Of a stretch of DNA of 64,000 bases, positions 56,099 to 64,000 are shown one piece after another. Position 1 is the stretch's first letter. Every line of letters begins with the position of its first letter. A program made the position numbers and the translations under genes. The stretch lies in assembly GCA_947454235.1 (NCBI GenBank), contig CANGIY010000006.1, forward strand, positions 62,001-126,000, in the 5' to 3' direction. This stretch comes from Chitinophagaceae bacterium (GTDB lineage Bacteria > Bacteroidota > Bacteroidia > Chitinophagales > Chitinophagaceae). The notes beneath the pieces were generated by a model, which was not told where the DNA came from, did no database searches, and was given only the letters and a program-made list of their open reading frames with translations.

Positions 56099-57844
56099 CT
56101 AGTAAAACGTATTATTTCTACGGGCAATATTAGCCCTCAATCCAAAATTCACTGAACTCGCGGAAGAATTCTGATCTATTGAACCAATTGTTCCGCTTAA
56201 CGGATGCCTGCCAGACTCAATTTCGTATTTGCGATACCCATAACCTAAATCAAAATAAATACCTCCCCGAATTTTGTAACTCAGGTTAAAATTAACCATA
56301 TTACATTGCCCGATTGCGCCGTTGAGCATATTAACACCGTAAGTTTTACTGCCTGCAGGCGCATTTACGTAAGGAATGAAAATATTGTTACCGTTGTCAA
56401 AGCCACCGGAATCAAGACCGTTTTTGTAATAAACGAAGTTAAGAGAAGCCACCAATCTAGTCAAGGGCTGATAACGCACATTCACCACATACTTCATATA
56501 ACCCGCCCCAAGAGGATCGGCTAGTGGCTGGTTGTAATGAGTATAATCTACATCTGTTGATTTTGCAGTATAAGTGTAGGGGCGCACACAAGTGAATTCA
56601 CCCTGCATATCCAGATTCTGAACACCTAACACGTCGAAGTACTTGATACCGCTTTGGAATCCCCATTTGTTGCCATACCATCCCTTGTTGGAGAAAAACT
56701 CATCGCTTTTAAACTCGTTGAACATCATTTGAGCGTAAAGCTGAATGTGCTTAGCTATATAGAACTTACTGGTAAGCCCTACCAAAGATTTGTCATATTC
56801 ACCATTGTATGCGTTTGCTGCTATGGTTAATGCAATTGGGTTTAAGTATGAAACCTCATAACTTTTATCTCTACTGAACACTACCGACTCAAAGAAACCA
56901 AGGTTCATCCACTTTGTAACATTGAGCGTAATGTAGTGCATGGTGGTGTACTTGGTAAGCGTTTTTGGTGTACTGACCTCTGACTCGAATTGTGGTGTCA
57001 ACTGCGCATAAATCACGTCGTAATTTAGCTTCCAAACCCTTGCCCTTAATTGCATGTAGGGCATGTTAGCTGAAAAATCAGTCAGAAACAATGATGTTGT
57101 TCCGTCGCCAATAAAGTGCTTGCCATTACCTACAGTTACATTTACATAGTCTTTCAAAACGGCTATATCTACTGCGCCTGTCAGTTGTGCATACATTACG
57201 TTCCTGTAATTATCAGACCAATTACCCATTCCAGCACCCGGTATGATATACGTTGTAGCACTTCTGTAAGAATATATGCTCATAGCATCGTTGAAACGTT
57301 CGGCACTACCAGTTGCTAAAAACTCAAACCCTATTCTTTTTCCTATTCTACCACGTCCTGTTACACCTAGTACACCCAGTCCATAAATGTTATTCGATTT
57401 GGAAATAGAAGTAGACTCATCGGCAAATGAACCGCCCAATGACACTACAGGGTTGATCGAAAAAAGGAAATTTTTCTTATTGAAGAACAACATGTTATAC
57501 GGATCAGAATGTCTTTTCACCGAGTCAGCTCCGCGAGCTGATGTGCTCCACTCTCTGTTTTCCGCAACTATTTGTTGCAAATTGAAAATATCTCGTTGAG
57601 ATAGATTGCCTTTATTGCCATTCTCGCTTAGGTCATTCAATACTCTTTGTGCAAATGCAGTAACATCTTTCCTGTATTCTGCCTTGTCACTTAAACACAG
57701 TGTATCACTGAGCCTACCCACCTTTGTTTGTACCCTGTCTAAATTATAGTAATCATCAGCACCAAGGGGAACTCTGGCAGATTGAGCCCCGACTATTGAG
57801 CATACGAAAAGTAATAGAATCGCAAAAGTGGTACTTTTTAGCAT
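56099..57844 (-). CDS. Wzi/RemB-like outer-membrane beta-barrel protein
   Basis: A 581-residue outer-membrane protein. The signal peptide MLKSTTFAILLLFVCSIVGA is followed by QSARVPLG. The core has YVNVTVGNGKHFIGDGTTSLFL-like sequence (the family's GxxKxFIGDGxxSLxL motif) and many amphipathic beta strands, ending SVNFGLRANIARRNNTFY. Wzi-type proteins help anchor or assemble capsule, and the related RemB acts in gliding motility of Flavobacterium. Convergent with the exosortase-like gene, separated by only 10 bases. Confidence 0.82.
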   Translation of the reverse strand: MLKSTTFAILLLFVCSIVGAQSARVPLGADDYYNLDRVQTKVGRLSDTLCLSDKAEYRKDVTAFAQRVLNDLSENGNKGNLSQRDIFNLQQIVAENREWSTSARGADSVKRHSDPYNMLFFNKKNFLFSINPVVSLGGSFADESTSISKSNNIYGLGVLGVTGRGRIGKRIGFEFLATGSAERFNDAMSIYSYRSATTYIIPGAGMGNWSDNYRNVMYAQLTGAVDIAVLKDYVNVTVGNGKHFIGDGTTSLFLTDFSANMPYMQLRARVWKLNYDVIYAQLTPQFESEVSTPKTLTKYTTMHYITLNVTKWMNLGFFESVVFSRDKSYEVSYLNPIALTIAANAYNGEYDKSLVGLTSKFYIAKHIQLYAQMMFNEFKSDEFFSNKGWYGNKWGFQSGIKYFDVLGVQNLDMQGEFTCVRPYTYTAKSTDVDYTHYNQPLADPLGAGYMKYVVNVRYQPLTRLVASLNFVYYKNGLDSGGFDNGNNIFIPYVNAPAGSKTYGVNMLNGAIGQCNMVNFNLSYKIRGGIYFDLGYGYRKYEIESGRHPLSGTIGSIDQNSSASSVNFGLRANIARRNNTFY

Positions 57845-57925
57845 AATCAGGCTTTTACCGAATACATTGATGTATTTTCGCCTTACAAATATAGAGTTTT
57901 CCTGACCAACAATTTGCGAATAACA

Positions 57926-59257
57926 ATGAAAACAACACTCATAAAAAACATCACAATCGTCAACGAAGGTCTATCGATTGAAGGTGATGTATTAATTAAA
58001 AACGGTTTATTTGAAAAAACAGGCGGCTCCATTTCAGTAGCTGAAGCGCACGATGTAATTGACGGCACCGGGCTACTTTTGCTTCCAGGTGCTATTGACG
58101 ATCAGGTGCATTTCAGGGAACCCGGACTAACACACAAAGCAAACATCGGTAGTGAATCAAGGGCAGCTGTTGCAGGTGGTGTAACTTCGTTTATGGAGAT
58201 GCCCAACACTGTACCTGCGGCACTCACTCAAGAATTGCTTGAAGACAAATATTCTATTGCTGCGACATCATCTCCGGCAAACTATTCTTTCTTTATGGGT
58301 GTTTCAAACTCCAATGCTGAAGAAGCCCTCAAGACAAACCAACGCAAAAAAGACATTTGCGGTATCAAGATATTCATGGGTTCTTCCACCGGCGATATGT
58401 TGGTAGATAACTACGTTACCCTGAATAAAATTTTCGGTGATTCGGAAGTTTTGATCGCTACACACTGCGAAAACGAAAACATCATTAAAGCCAATAAAGC
58501 TAAATACGAAAATGCCAATCACGCCAGCTTCCACCCCATTATAAGGGATGTTGATGCATGTTTTGAAAGCTCATTGGCAGCAATACAATTGGCAAAAAAG
58601 TATGGTACAAGGCTGCATATCTTACATATTTCTACAGCAAAAGAACTTCAGTTGTTCACTAACCTTTTCCCAATTACAGAAAAGAAAATTACATCGGAAG
58701 TGTGCGTGCATCATCTTCATTTTACTGCTGATGACTATGCTCAATTCGGCAATCTGATTCAATGCAACCCTGCTATTAAGGCCCCTGAAAACAAAACTGA
58801 ACTGTGGAAGGGCTTACTCGATGACAGGCTCGATATTATTGCTACCGACCATGCACCACATACTTGGGAAGAGAAACAACAACCCTACGGCAAGGCTCCA
58901 TCGGGTGTGCCCTTGGTACAACACAGCTTGTTACTGATGTTGCAATATGTGAGGGAAGGCAAAATCTCGATTGAAAAGGTAGTTGAGAAAATGTGTCATG
59001 CGCCTGCACAGTGTTTTCAAATTGAGAAACGCGGCTACATTCGTGAAGGTTACTACGCCGATGCAGTTATTGTTGCACCAGGCAAGGGCTATACTGTTGA
59101 CAAATCAAATTTACTGTATAAATGTAACTGGTCTCCTTTTGAAGGACATACATTCCCTGATACAATTCATACTACATTTGTCAACGGAAATGTAGTGTAC
59201 ACCAACGGTAAGATCGTTGAAGGCACTTTTGGTATGCGTTTACGTTTCGACAGGTAA
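57926..59257 (+). CDS. pyrC: Dihydroorotase
   Basis: A 443-residue amidohydrolase that cyclises carbamoyl-aspartate in pyrimidine synthesis. The zinc-binding start DDQVHFREPG, the K-containing GIKIFMGSSTGDM (carbamylated lysine) and IATDHAPHTWEEK are all present. The ATG at 57926 (MKTTLIKN) is preferred to the TTG at 57914. It stands alone on the strand, followed by a 36-aa ORF 20 bases downstream. Type I dihydroorotases are about this size and the motifs fit; a related allantoinase-like role is less likely. Confidence 0.92.
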   Translation: MKTTLIKNITIVNEGLSIEGDVLIKNGLFEKTGGSISVAEAHDVIDGTGLLLLPGAIDDQVHFREPGLTHKANIGSESRAAVAGGVTSFMEMPNTVPAALTQELLEDKYSIAATSSPANYSFFMGVSNSNAEEALKTNQRKKDICGIKIFMGSSTGDMLVDNYVTLNKIFGDSEVLIATHCENENIIKANKAKYENANHASFHPIIRDVDACFESSLAAIQLAKKYGTRLHILHISTAKELQLFTNLFPITEKKITSEVCVHHLHFTADDYAQFGNLIQCNPAIKAPENKTELWKGLLDDRLDIIATDHAPHTWEEKQQPYGKAPSGVPLVQHSLLLMLQYVREGKISIEKVVEKMCHAPAQCFQIEKRGYIREGYYADAVIVAPGKGYTVDKSNLLYKCNWSPFEGHTFPDTIHTTFVNGNVVYTNGKIVEGTFGMRLRFDR

Positions 59258-59277
59258 TACAAAAACAAACTGAAAAT

Positions 59278-59388
59278 ATGAGCAAGCCAAACTTTACAAT
59301 CATCAGGAAAAGAATCACGTTTTTTCTGCTCGGTATTACCTGCCTTATGGGGGCAATTTATGTAATACTTAAATGGTGCATCAAGTAA
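59278..59388 (+). CDS. Putative 36-aa membrane peptide downstream of dihydroorotase
   Basis: A complete ATG-to-TAA frame encodes a short basic N-terminus (SKPNFTIIRKRI) and one hydrophobic helix (TFFLLGITCLMGAIYVIL), ending KWCIK. The ATG follows an A-rich stretch (AACTGAAAAT), 20 bases after pyrC. The single clean transmembrane span, positive-inside pattern and terminator just downstream support a real gene. No family is recognised. Confidence 0.55.
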   Translation: MSKPNFTIIRKRITFFLLGITCLMGAIYVILKWCIK

Positions 59389-59408
59389 CTATTATTTTAT
59401 ACATGCAA

Positions 59409-59440
59409 TAAAAAAACCCGCCGAAGCGGGTTTTTTTATT
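59409..59440. terminator. Bidirectional Rho-independent terminator
   Basis: AACCCGC and GCGGGTT pair around the tetraloop CGAA, with A and T tracts on both sides. It separates the converging pyrC and RelA/SpoT-like transcripts. Confidence 0.85.
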
Positions 59441-59446
59441 GTCTAA

Positions 59447-61777
59447 CTAGTGTTTTAACGTCAGGTGAGCACCAATTGGTTTATCCTGCTTACTTATGGA
59501 GTTGTACGTAGGAATAATGAACCTCGCACTGTAATCGTTATCAGAGATAAATTTCAAAACATATTCAACAGCGAAAGCCGGGTCGTTTCTTTTACCTACA
59601 AGCAAGTACTCCAGGTAGAATAAACAAATACCTGAATCAAATGAACCGCCATTATCAGCACCAATCCATTTTTCGGCAAATGCGATGAGGTCGTTCTTGT
59701 TATCAAGCAATCTTTCGTGCAATTGTTTCAAAGTGTACACTTTCAGGAATTTCAACCTTTCTACATCACCTTCAACATCTACTTCGTTGTTGAGCGTAGC
59801 TCCTGCACGGCGAGCTATTTCAGCATCTATTTCGCGCACTTGTTTGCTACCTGTAATGTATTCTTTCAGCATTGAATCAGTCATTGGCGCATTTTCGTCA
59901 AGTGGCTGAGGCCTTGCAGGCTTTTCATCCCTTTCATAGAATGGGATGGCTTTTTCCATTGCTTCCCTGTCAATGATTTCAGTTCTGTGCTCAACGAAGC
60001 CGTTCACATTCATATTGAAGGTGTCAACCCAATCAATGTTCAGTGCAACGTTTTCTCCATTTTCACCTTTAACAGTTGTAGTACCACCTTCTAGTGAAGT
60101 AGGAATTGACGTAACGTTATTATCAGCTTTTGCTTCAGTAGCCTGAGGCCTTGGCTGTGCGGGTGCTGCCTGAGGAGCTTGTGGCGCAGGAGTTACTTGC
60201 TGTATCATTGGCGTTTGTACAGCTTGCGGATTGATTGGAGCAGCTATCTGATCGAAGGTATTTTGCAATACTTCAGGAATTTTAGCTACGTCAACACCGT
60301 TTGCTTCACCAACGTTTTTAATATTTAAGTCAAGCGCATCAGGGCGACTCACATTCATTTCAATCGTATCGACGCTTGTTACGTGATTTGCCGCGTTTGA
60401 TGCTGTTTCTTTTATTGCTTCAACTAAAGGAGAAGGAGTACCATTTGTATAAGGTTGCGCAGGTTCAGCTTTGGCACTTACTGCCTCAGCAACAACAGCC
60501 GCAACTATCGGCGCAGCAACAGCTGCTACCACAGGGGCAACTTCAATTTTTGGAGTTTCAACAACAACAGCAACCGGAGCTGGTGCAGCAGGAACTACTT
60601 CAACAACTGGTGCTGGTGCAGCAGGAACCACTTCAGCAACCGGAGCAGGAGCAGCTTCAACTATAGGAGCAGGCGCAACTTCAACAACCTGAGTTGGTAT
60701 TGCTTCAGGAGCGGGAGCCGCTGTAGCTTCAACTACCTGTGCAGTTTCTAATGTTGTTTCTTCAGTCTCGTCAGTTTCTTCTTCGTTGTCTTCAGCCTGT
60801 TGCATCATGCCTTGTTGTTGCGCCATGTAGGCAGCATAAGGGTCGTTACCCGGCATGTAAGGTTGCTGCATATAACCCGGCATCATTGGTTGTTGCATGT
60901 AACCAAGATTTGGGTCGAAGTGCTGGTAGAAATTTGGCATCATTGGGTATTGTGGCATAAATCCAGGGAAACCATTCATTGGCATACCAGGGATTTGACC
61001 AGGATAGTACGGCTGACCAGGCATTGGGTAACCGTTTTGTACCGGTTGAGCCTGTTTGTCGTTTTTCTTATTCTTACCTTGTTTTTCTGTTTTTGTCTTT
61101 TCAGCAGGCTGAGCAGCATCTTTTGCAGCTTCAGCAACAACTGCGGCTGCTTTCTCTTCTGCTTTCGCAGCTTCAGCTTTTTCAATTTCTGCTTTCAAAT
61201 CAGGATTTTCAGCGAGCACCATCTTAGCTGCTGCCAACTGTGTTCTGATTTTGAGGAACTCAAGATCAGCCATTTCAAGCAAAGCACCTACACGGTAGAA
61301 ATCCCTCTTCATATCTTCAGGAATCGCTGCATTGTGGTAGCCAAGTTCTTTTTCGATACCCGACCAAGCATCCTGCAACATAGAGCATACCTGAATCTCA
61401 AATTTTTTGTCACCCGACCTGCGGTATTCAACCAATTCAAGACGCGGCTGCTTTAAGCCTGCTTCTATTTGTATGTGTTTGTATGAAAAGCTATCAACAC
61501 CTGCTTTTTTAGTATTTTTCGTTTTGGCACTGTCTATTTCAAATTCAGTAGCCATGATGTCTGAAATCTTATTGACAGCATCTTCGAAATACGTGATTAC
61601 ACGCACTACAGGTACATATATATTATCACCCGCATCGTTTGTGCGCTGGTCCATTTTCGACTCAATTCGGTAGCAGGGAATGTCGTTCTGTACGACTAGT
61701 TCTCTTACTAAATCTTCCATCTTGACCATGAATGAGGTGTTACTCTCAATGGCAGATTGATGTTTGTTTGAAGGCAT
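59447..61777 (-). CDS. RelA/SpoT-like domain protein with long prion-like, Pro/Gln/Met-rich and Ala/Pro-rich linker
   Basis: A 776-residue cytoplasmic protein. The N-terminal ~180 residues recall the (p)ppGpp synthetase fold: FEIQVCSMLQDAWSGIEKELG matches the EIQxRT...AW..IEHxLxYK signature and DSFSYKHI occupies the GYxSxH position. The catalytic-Asp region, however, reads YVPVVRVITYF, with Val where DVRAVR-type enzymes have Asp, and the guanine-stacking Tyr is Phe, so synthetase activity is doubtful. Next come an Ala/Lys helix and a segment very rich in Pro, Met, Gln and Tyr (about residues 260-330). An Ala/Pro/Val-rich linker and a conserved-looking globular C-terminal domain (about 600-776) follow. 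The ATG at 61777 is preferred over the TTG at 61798. Confidence 0.7.
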   Translation of the reverse strand: MPSNKHQSAIESNTSFMVKMEDLVRELVVQNDIPCYRIESKMDQRTNDAGDNIYVPVVRVITYFEDAVNKISDIMATEFEIDSAKTKNTKKAGVDSFSYKHIQIEAGLKQPRLELVEYRRSGDKKFEIQVCSMLQDAWSGIEKELGYHNAAIPEDMKRDFYRVGALLEMADLEFLKIRTQLAAAKMVLAENPDLKAEIEKAEAAKAEEKAAAVVAEAAKDAAQPAEKTKTEKQGKNKKNDKQAQPVQNGYPMPGQPYYPGQIPGMPMNGFPGFMPQYPMMPNFYQHFDPNLGYMQQPMMPGYMQQPYMPGNDPYAAYMAQQQGMMQQAEDNEEETDETEETTLETAQVVEATAAPAPEAIPTQVVEVAPAPIVEAAPAPVAEVVPAAPAPVVEVVPAAPAPVAVVVETPKIEVAPVVAAVAAPIVAAVVAEAVSAKAEPAQPYTNGTPSPLVEAIKETASNAANHVTSVDTIEMNVSRPDALDLNIKNVGEANGVDVAKIPEVLQNTFDQIAAPINPQAVQTPMIQQVTPAPQAPQAAPAQPRPQATEAKADNNVTSIPTSLEGGTTTVKGENGENVALNIDWVDTFNMNVNGFVEHRTEIIDREAMEKAIPFYERDEKPARPQPLDENAPMTDSMLKEYITGSKQVREIDAEIARRAGATLNNEVDVEGDVERLKFLKVYTLKQLHERLLDNKNDLIAFAEKWIGADNGGSFDSGICLFYLEYLLVGKRNDPAFAVEYVLKFISDNDYSARFIIPTYNSISKQDKPIGAHLTLKH

Positions 61778-62089
61778 AACAATCAAATTATGGTACAATA
61801 ATACGTCAAAACTTTATTTATCCACATATTCACAAAACCAATTAACAAATCGGCAACAATCTCGAAAGGTCAATTTTAGTCCCAAAACGGGGTTTTTAGC
61901 CTGTTTTTACTGCAATTTAGGCATTTTTTGTTAATTCTGGGTATTTTTTAGCGCAACTTTCTTAACAATTAAATAACAAAATCAGTTTTCGTATCCCTAA
62001 CCTATGCTAGAATTTGTTAACGCTTAATACAAAAAGAAAAATAGTTAATTCGTGGATTGTGGATAACTAAAAGCTTATCAACATTCCTG
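61778..62089. other. AT-rich intergenic region with a cluster of DnaA boxes
   Basis: No gene was seen. Two exact copies of the DnaA-box consensus TTATCCACA occur (61818-61826, plus; 62058-62066, minus), together with near matches ATATTCACA (61826-61834) and TTATCAACA (62075-62083). The sequence between them is AT-rich. This could be a replication origin or a DnaA-regulated promoter. Confidence 0.5.
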
Positions 62090-63178
62090 TTAACTTAAAA
62101 CAGGCAACGGGCGCTTCTTCACGCCCTTCTTGGTAATTAACTGGTACAATGTAATTGAGAAAACAGCACCCTTATCCTGCCCTTCACTTTCAGCAATAAT
62201 CTTTCCGCCCTGGCGCTCAATAATCTTTTTGCTCAGGTACATACCAAGTCCGAATGAAACTTCGCCATTGGTCCCTTTCTTACCTGCCTTGGTAAACCTT
62301 TCAAAGATGCGGTTGAGGTCTTCGCTCTTCATGCCCACTCCCTCATCCTTAATTTTAATTACAATTGACTGGTCTTCCTCATTCCTTTGGGCATTTATAT
62401 AGATAGTCTTCCCCGAAGTCGAGAACTTGATGGCATTACCTACTATGTTTCTGATAGCCTGCGTAAAAAGCCCCGCCTGAACATTAATAAACAAGTCTTC
62501 GGGCACATCAGCTTGTAGTGTCAGGTTTTTATCGGCAGCCATCAATTTAAAAAACTGAACCGATTCATCGACCAATTGACTCAAATTGACATTTTGCGCT
62601 TCAAACACCTGTGCCCCTTCTTTGAACATGAGCAAAATACTCTCCAGCATGTTCAACAGGTTTTTACCTTCAGCATGTATGTATTCAGCGTATTCTACTG
62701 TTTCAGGGTTATCGTCGAGTTTCAACAAGTTACACAAACCCATAATACGCGCCACCGGGCTTCTAAGATCGTGAGAAAGCAAATCAATCATGTCGCTTTT
62801 TTCAGTAAGCTGACTATCGATGTGTTTTACAAAATCCTGAATTTCTTTCTGCAATAATTCCAGTTCGTTCGATGGTTCTGCCGGGCATTCCGGTATTTTC
62901 TTTTCGGCGACATAAGCATTTATAGTCGCCCTCGCCGCTGCAAAATCAGCATTAATGCGTCTAACTTTTTTGAGTGCCTGCACCAACAAATAACCAGTTG
63001 CAGCTATTACTACCAATCCCGGAAAGAAAAATGACTTGTCTGACTTTGCATAATAGAGCATATACAATACAAGCATCACAGTTGGCAATACCGCAACCGG
63101 TATCATCAACATAAAAATTGACCCGACATAGTCGTTCTTCAATCGATTGACGTACTCTTTAAAATCAGGCAGTTTCAT
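62090..63178 (-). CDS. Sensor histidine kinase with two transmembrane segments
   Basis: A 362-residue kinase. Two hydrophobic segments lie at about residues 20-44 (IFMLMIPVAVLPTVMLVLY) and 51-66 (FFPGLVVIAATGYLLV). There is almost no periplasmic loop, so it senses from inside the membrane. A coiled linker (about 70-130) leads to HisKA with SHDLRSPVA, then HATPase motifs: IRNIVGNAIKFS, DEGVGMKSEDLN and GLGMYLSK. No receiver domain is attached and no response regulator is adjacent. The cognate regulator must be encoded elsewhere. Just downstream is the DnaA-box-rich gap. Confidence 0.9.
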   Translation of the reverse strand: MKLPDFKEYVNRLKNDYVGSIFMLMIPVAVLPTVMLVLYMLYYAKSDKSFFFPGLVVIAATGYLLVQALKKVRRINADFAAARATINAYVAEKKIPECPAEPSNELELLQKEIQDFVKHIDSQLTEKSDMIDLLSHDLRSPVARIMGLCNLLKLDDNPETVEYAEYIHAEGKNLLNMLESILLMFKEGAQVFEAQNVNLSQLVDESVQFFKLMAADKNLTLQADVPEDLFINVQAGLFTQAIRNIVGNAIKFSTSGKTIYINAQRNEEDQSIVIKIKDEGVGMKSEDLNRIFERFTKAGKKGTNGEVSFGLGMYLSKKIIERQGGKIIAESEGQDKGAVFSITLYQLITKKGVKKRPLPVLS

Positions 63179-63508
63179 TTCGAATTCTGCGATAAAGTTA
63201 AATACTAATATTGAAATATGTTTTCCCTGACAACATTTTTATTAAAAACACTTTTTCACCTCATTCTGACTACCAAATTCCATTTTTGTAAAATGCATAT
63301 TTCAACAACATTTTTCAAATAACTTTTTCCTAGTATTTTTTATAAACTGCATTACAGCAACTTTATTGTAGCCCGCATTACCATGTGCTTTTAATATTCA
63401 TTTGCACAACGTTTTTTCCTTTAGCAGGGCTCGCCCATGCCCCAAAAACTGCTAATTAAAATGTACCTTTGCATCTTTTTTTAATTACCAAAGAAACTCA
63501 GAACACAC
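63179..63508. other. Divergent intergenic region
   Basis: About 330 bases between the histidine kinase and the exporter gene. The only clear signal is the promoter at 63464-63471. No ORF of interest was seen. Confidence 0.6.
63464..63471 (+). promoter_or_regulatory. -7 promoter element TACCTTTG
   Basis: Exact TAnnTTTG match, same as the tRNA-Gln promoter, 38 bases before the ATG of the exporter. Confidence 0.65.
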
Positions 63509-64000
63509 ATGTGGCATAAAATAGCCGCGTTCATTATAAAATACAGGATTGCATTACTCATTATCCTTTTGCTCGATACCGCTGTAATGGGGTATTTTGC
63601 CTCACAGGTGAAATTGAGTTATGATTTCAATAGTGCCGTACCTACTGATAACCCCAAGTACATCGAATACCAACAGTTTAGAAAGCAGTTTGGCGAAGAT
63701 GGCAATATGATGGTGATTGCAGTAAAAACGGACAAATTTTTTACTGAACCTTTTTTCAGCGATTACTCTAAACTAGTTAAAGACATCACTGCAGTAAAAG
63801 CAGTTGAAAATGTTTTAAGTGTACCAAAGGCTATTAATCTTGTAAAAGACACTGCGACCCAAAAACTAAAGGCTGTAGCCATCACCGATTCTTTCGGGCA
63901 TACGGTAGTTGATTCAGTAAAAAATATCTTCGTCAATCTGCCATTTTACCGCGGTTTGTTGTACAACCCCGATTCTAATGCTTACCTGATGGCGGTGCGC
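63509..64000 (+). CDS. MMPL/RND-type exporter, N-terminal part (3' truncated)
   Basis: The first 164 codons run off the window with no stop. A single hydrophobic segment (residues 14-31, ALLIILLLDTAVMGYFAS) follows a short basic start (WHKIAAFIIKYR). A periplasmic-like domain follows: VKLSYDFNSAVPTDNPKYI, EDGNMMVIAV and VLSVPKAINL. The YDFNS[AD]VP-type block after the first helix is typical of the SSD/MMPL predicted exporters of Bacteroidota. Substrate unknown. The gene has its own promoter. Confidence 0.8.
   Translation, partial: MWHKIAAFIIKYRIALLIILLLDTAVMGYFASQVKLSYDFNSAVPTDNPKYIEYQQFRKQFGEDGNMMVIAVKTDKFFTEPFFSDYSKLVKDITAVKAVENVLSVPKAINLVKDTATQKLKAVAITDSFGHTVVDSVKNIFVNLPFYRGLLYNPDSNAYLMAVR

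Noticed and set aside
60376-60751. Gln/Leu- and Asn/Ser-rich ORFs on the plus strand
   Set aside because: They are the antisense of the repetitive Ala/Pro-rich linker of the RelA/SpoT-like protein; composition is a by-product of that repeat.

Overview
The window is chromosomal DNA from a member of the Bacteroidota, most likely a Chitinophagales-type organism. Three things support this. At least four large secreted proteins end in type IX secretion (T9SS) sorting domains. There are TonB-dependent receptors with CarboxypepD_reg N-termini, a GSCFA protein and a RemB/Wzi-like barrel. Many genes are preceded by the Bacteroidota -7 promoter element TAnnTTTG. No rRNA, insertion sequence, phage or CRISPR array was seen. 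One tRNA (Gln, TTG) is present.

Layout. 1-4.1 kb: 3' end of a BIG2-repeat T9SS adhesin, malic enzyme MaeB, tRNA-Gln. 4.1-8.3 kb (minus): small secreted hypotheticals including a tandem duplicated pair, one copy frameshifted; a zinc-ribbon methyltransferase; an exported-looking class V aminotransferase. 8.3-14 kb (minus): a same-strand run reading purK-purE-icd-(92 aa)-tsaC-sbtA-(52 aa membrane peptide). 14.2-15.7 kb: LysR regulator and 5-formyl-THF cyclo-ligase. 15.8-20 kb: two SBBP-type T9SS proteins separated by a palindromic interspersed repeat. 20.2-22.7 kb: an AT-rich two-gene cassette in which both proteins carry PD-(D/E)XK nuclease motifs. 22.9-28.2 kb: S9 dipeptidyl peptidase, recA, an alanine/saccharopine dehydrogenase-like enzyme, a secreted hypothetical. 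28.4-41 kb: three TonB-dependent receptors, an NHL-repeat T9SS protein, a zinc-ribbon protein and a large TPR protein. 41-46 kb: TerC, a second palindromic repeat, a T9SS protein, a small hypothetical, a VWA protein. 45.9-52.4 kb: ferredoxin, PAS protein, two paralogous hybrid histidine kinases (HK-REC-HPt) and a stand-alone response regulator. 52.5-59.4 kb: GSCFA protein, sialidase-fold secreted protein, exosortase-like protease, Wzi/RemB-like barrel, dihydroorotase and a 36-aa membrane peptide. 59.4-64 kb: a degenerate RelA/SpoT-like protein with prion-like low complexity, an intergenic cluster of DnaA boxes, a membrane histidine kinase and the start of an MMPL/RND exporter.

Housekeeping genes (recA, purEK, icd, maeB, tsaC, pyrC) alternate with envelope and secretion genes. 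The most accessory-looking parts are the PD-(D/E)XK cassette, the duplicated secreted genes and two families of intergenic repeats. The points most worth a second look are the nuclease-motif pair, the two repeat families, the DnaA-box cluster, the degenerate RelA/SpoT-like protein and the kinase cluster.
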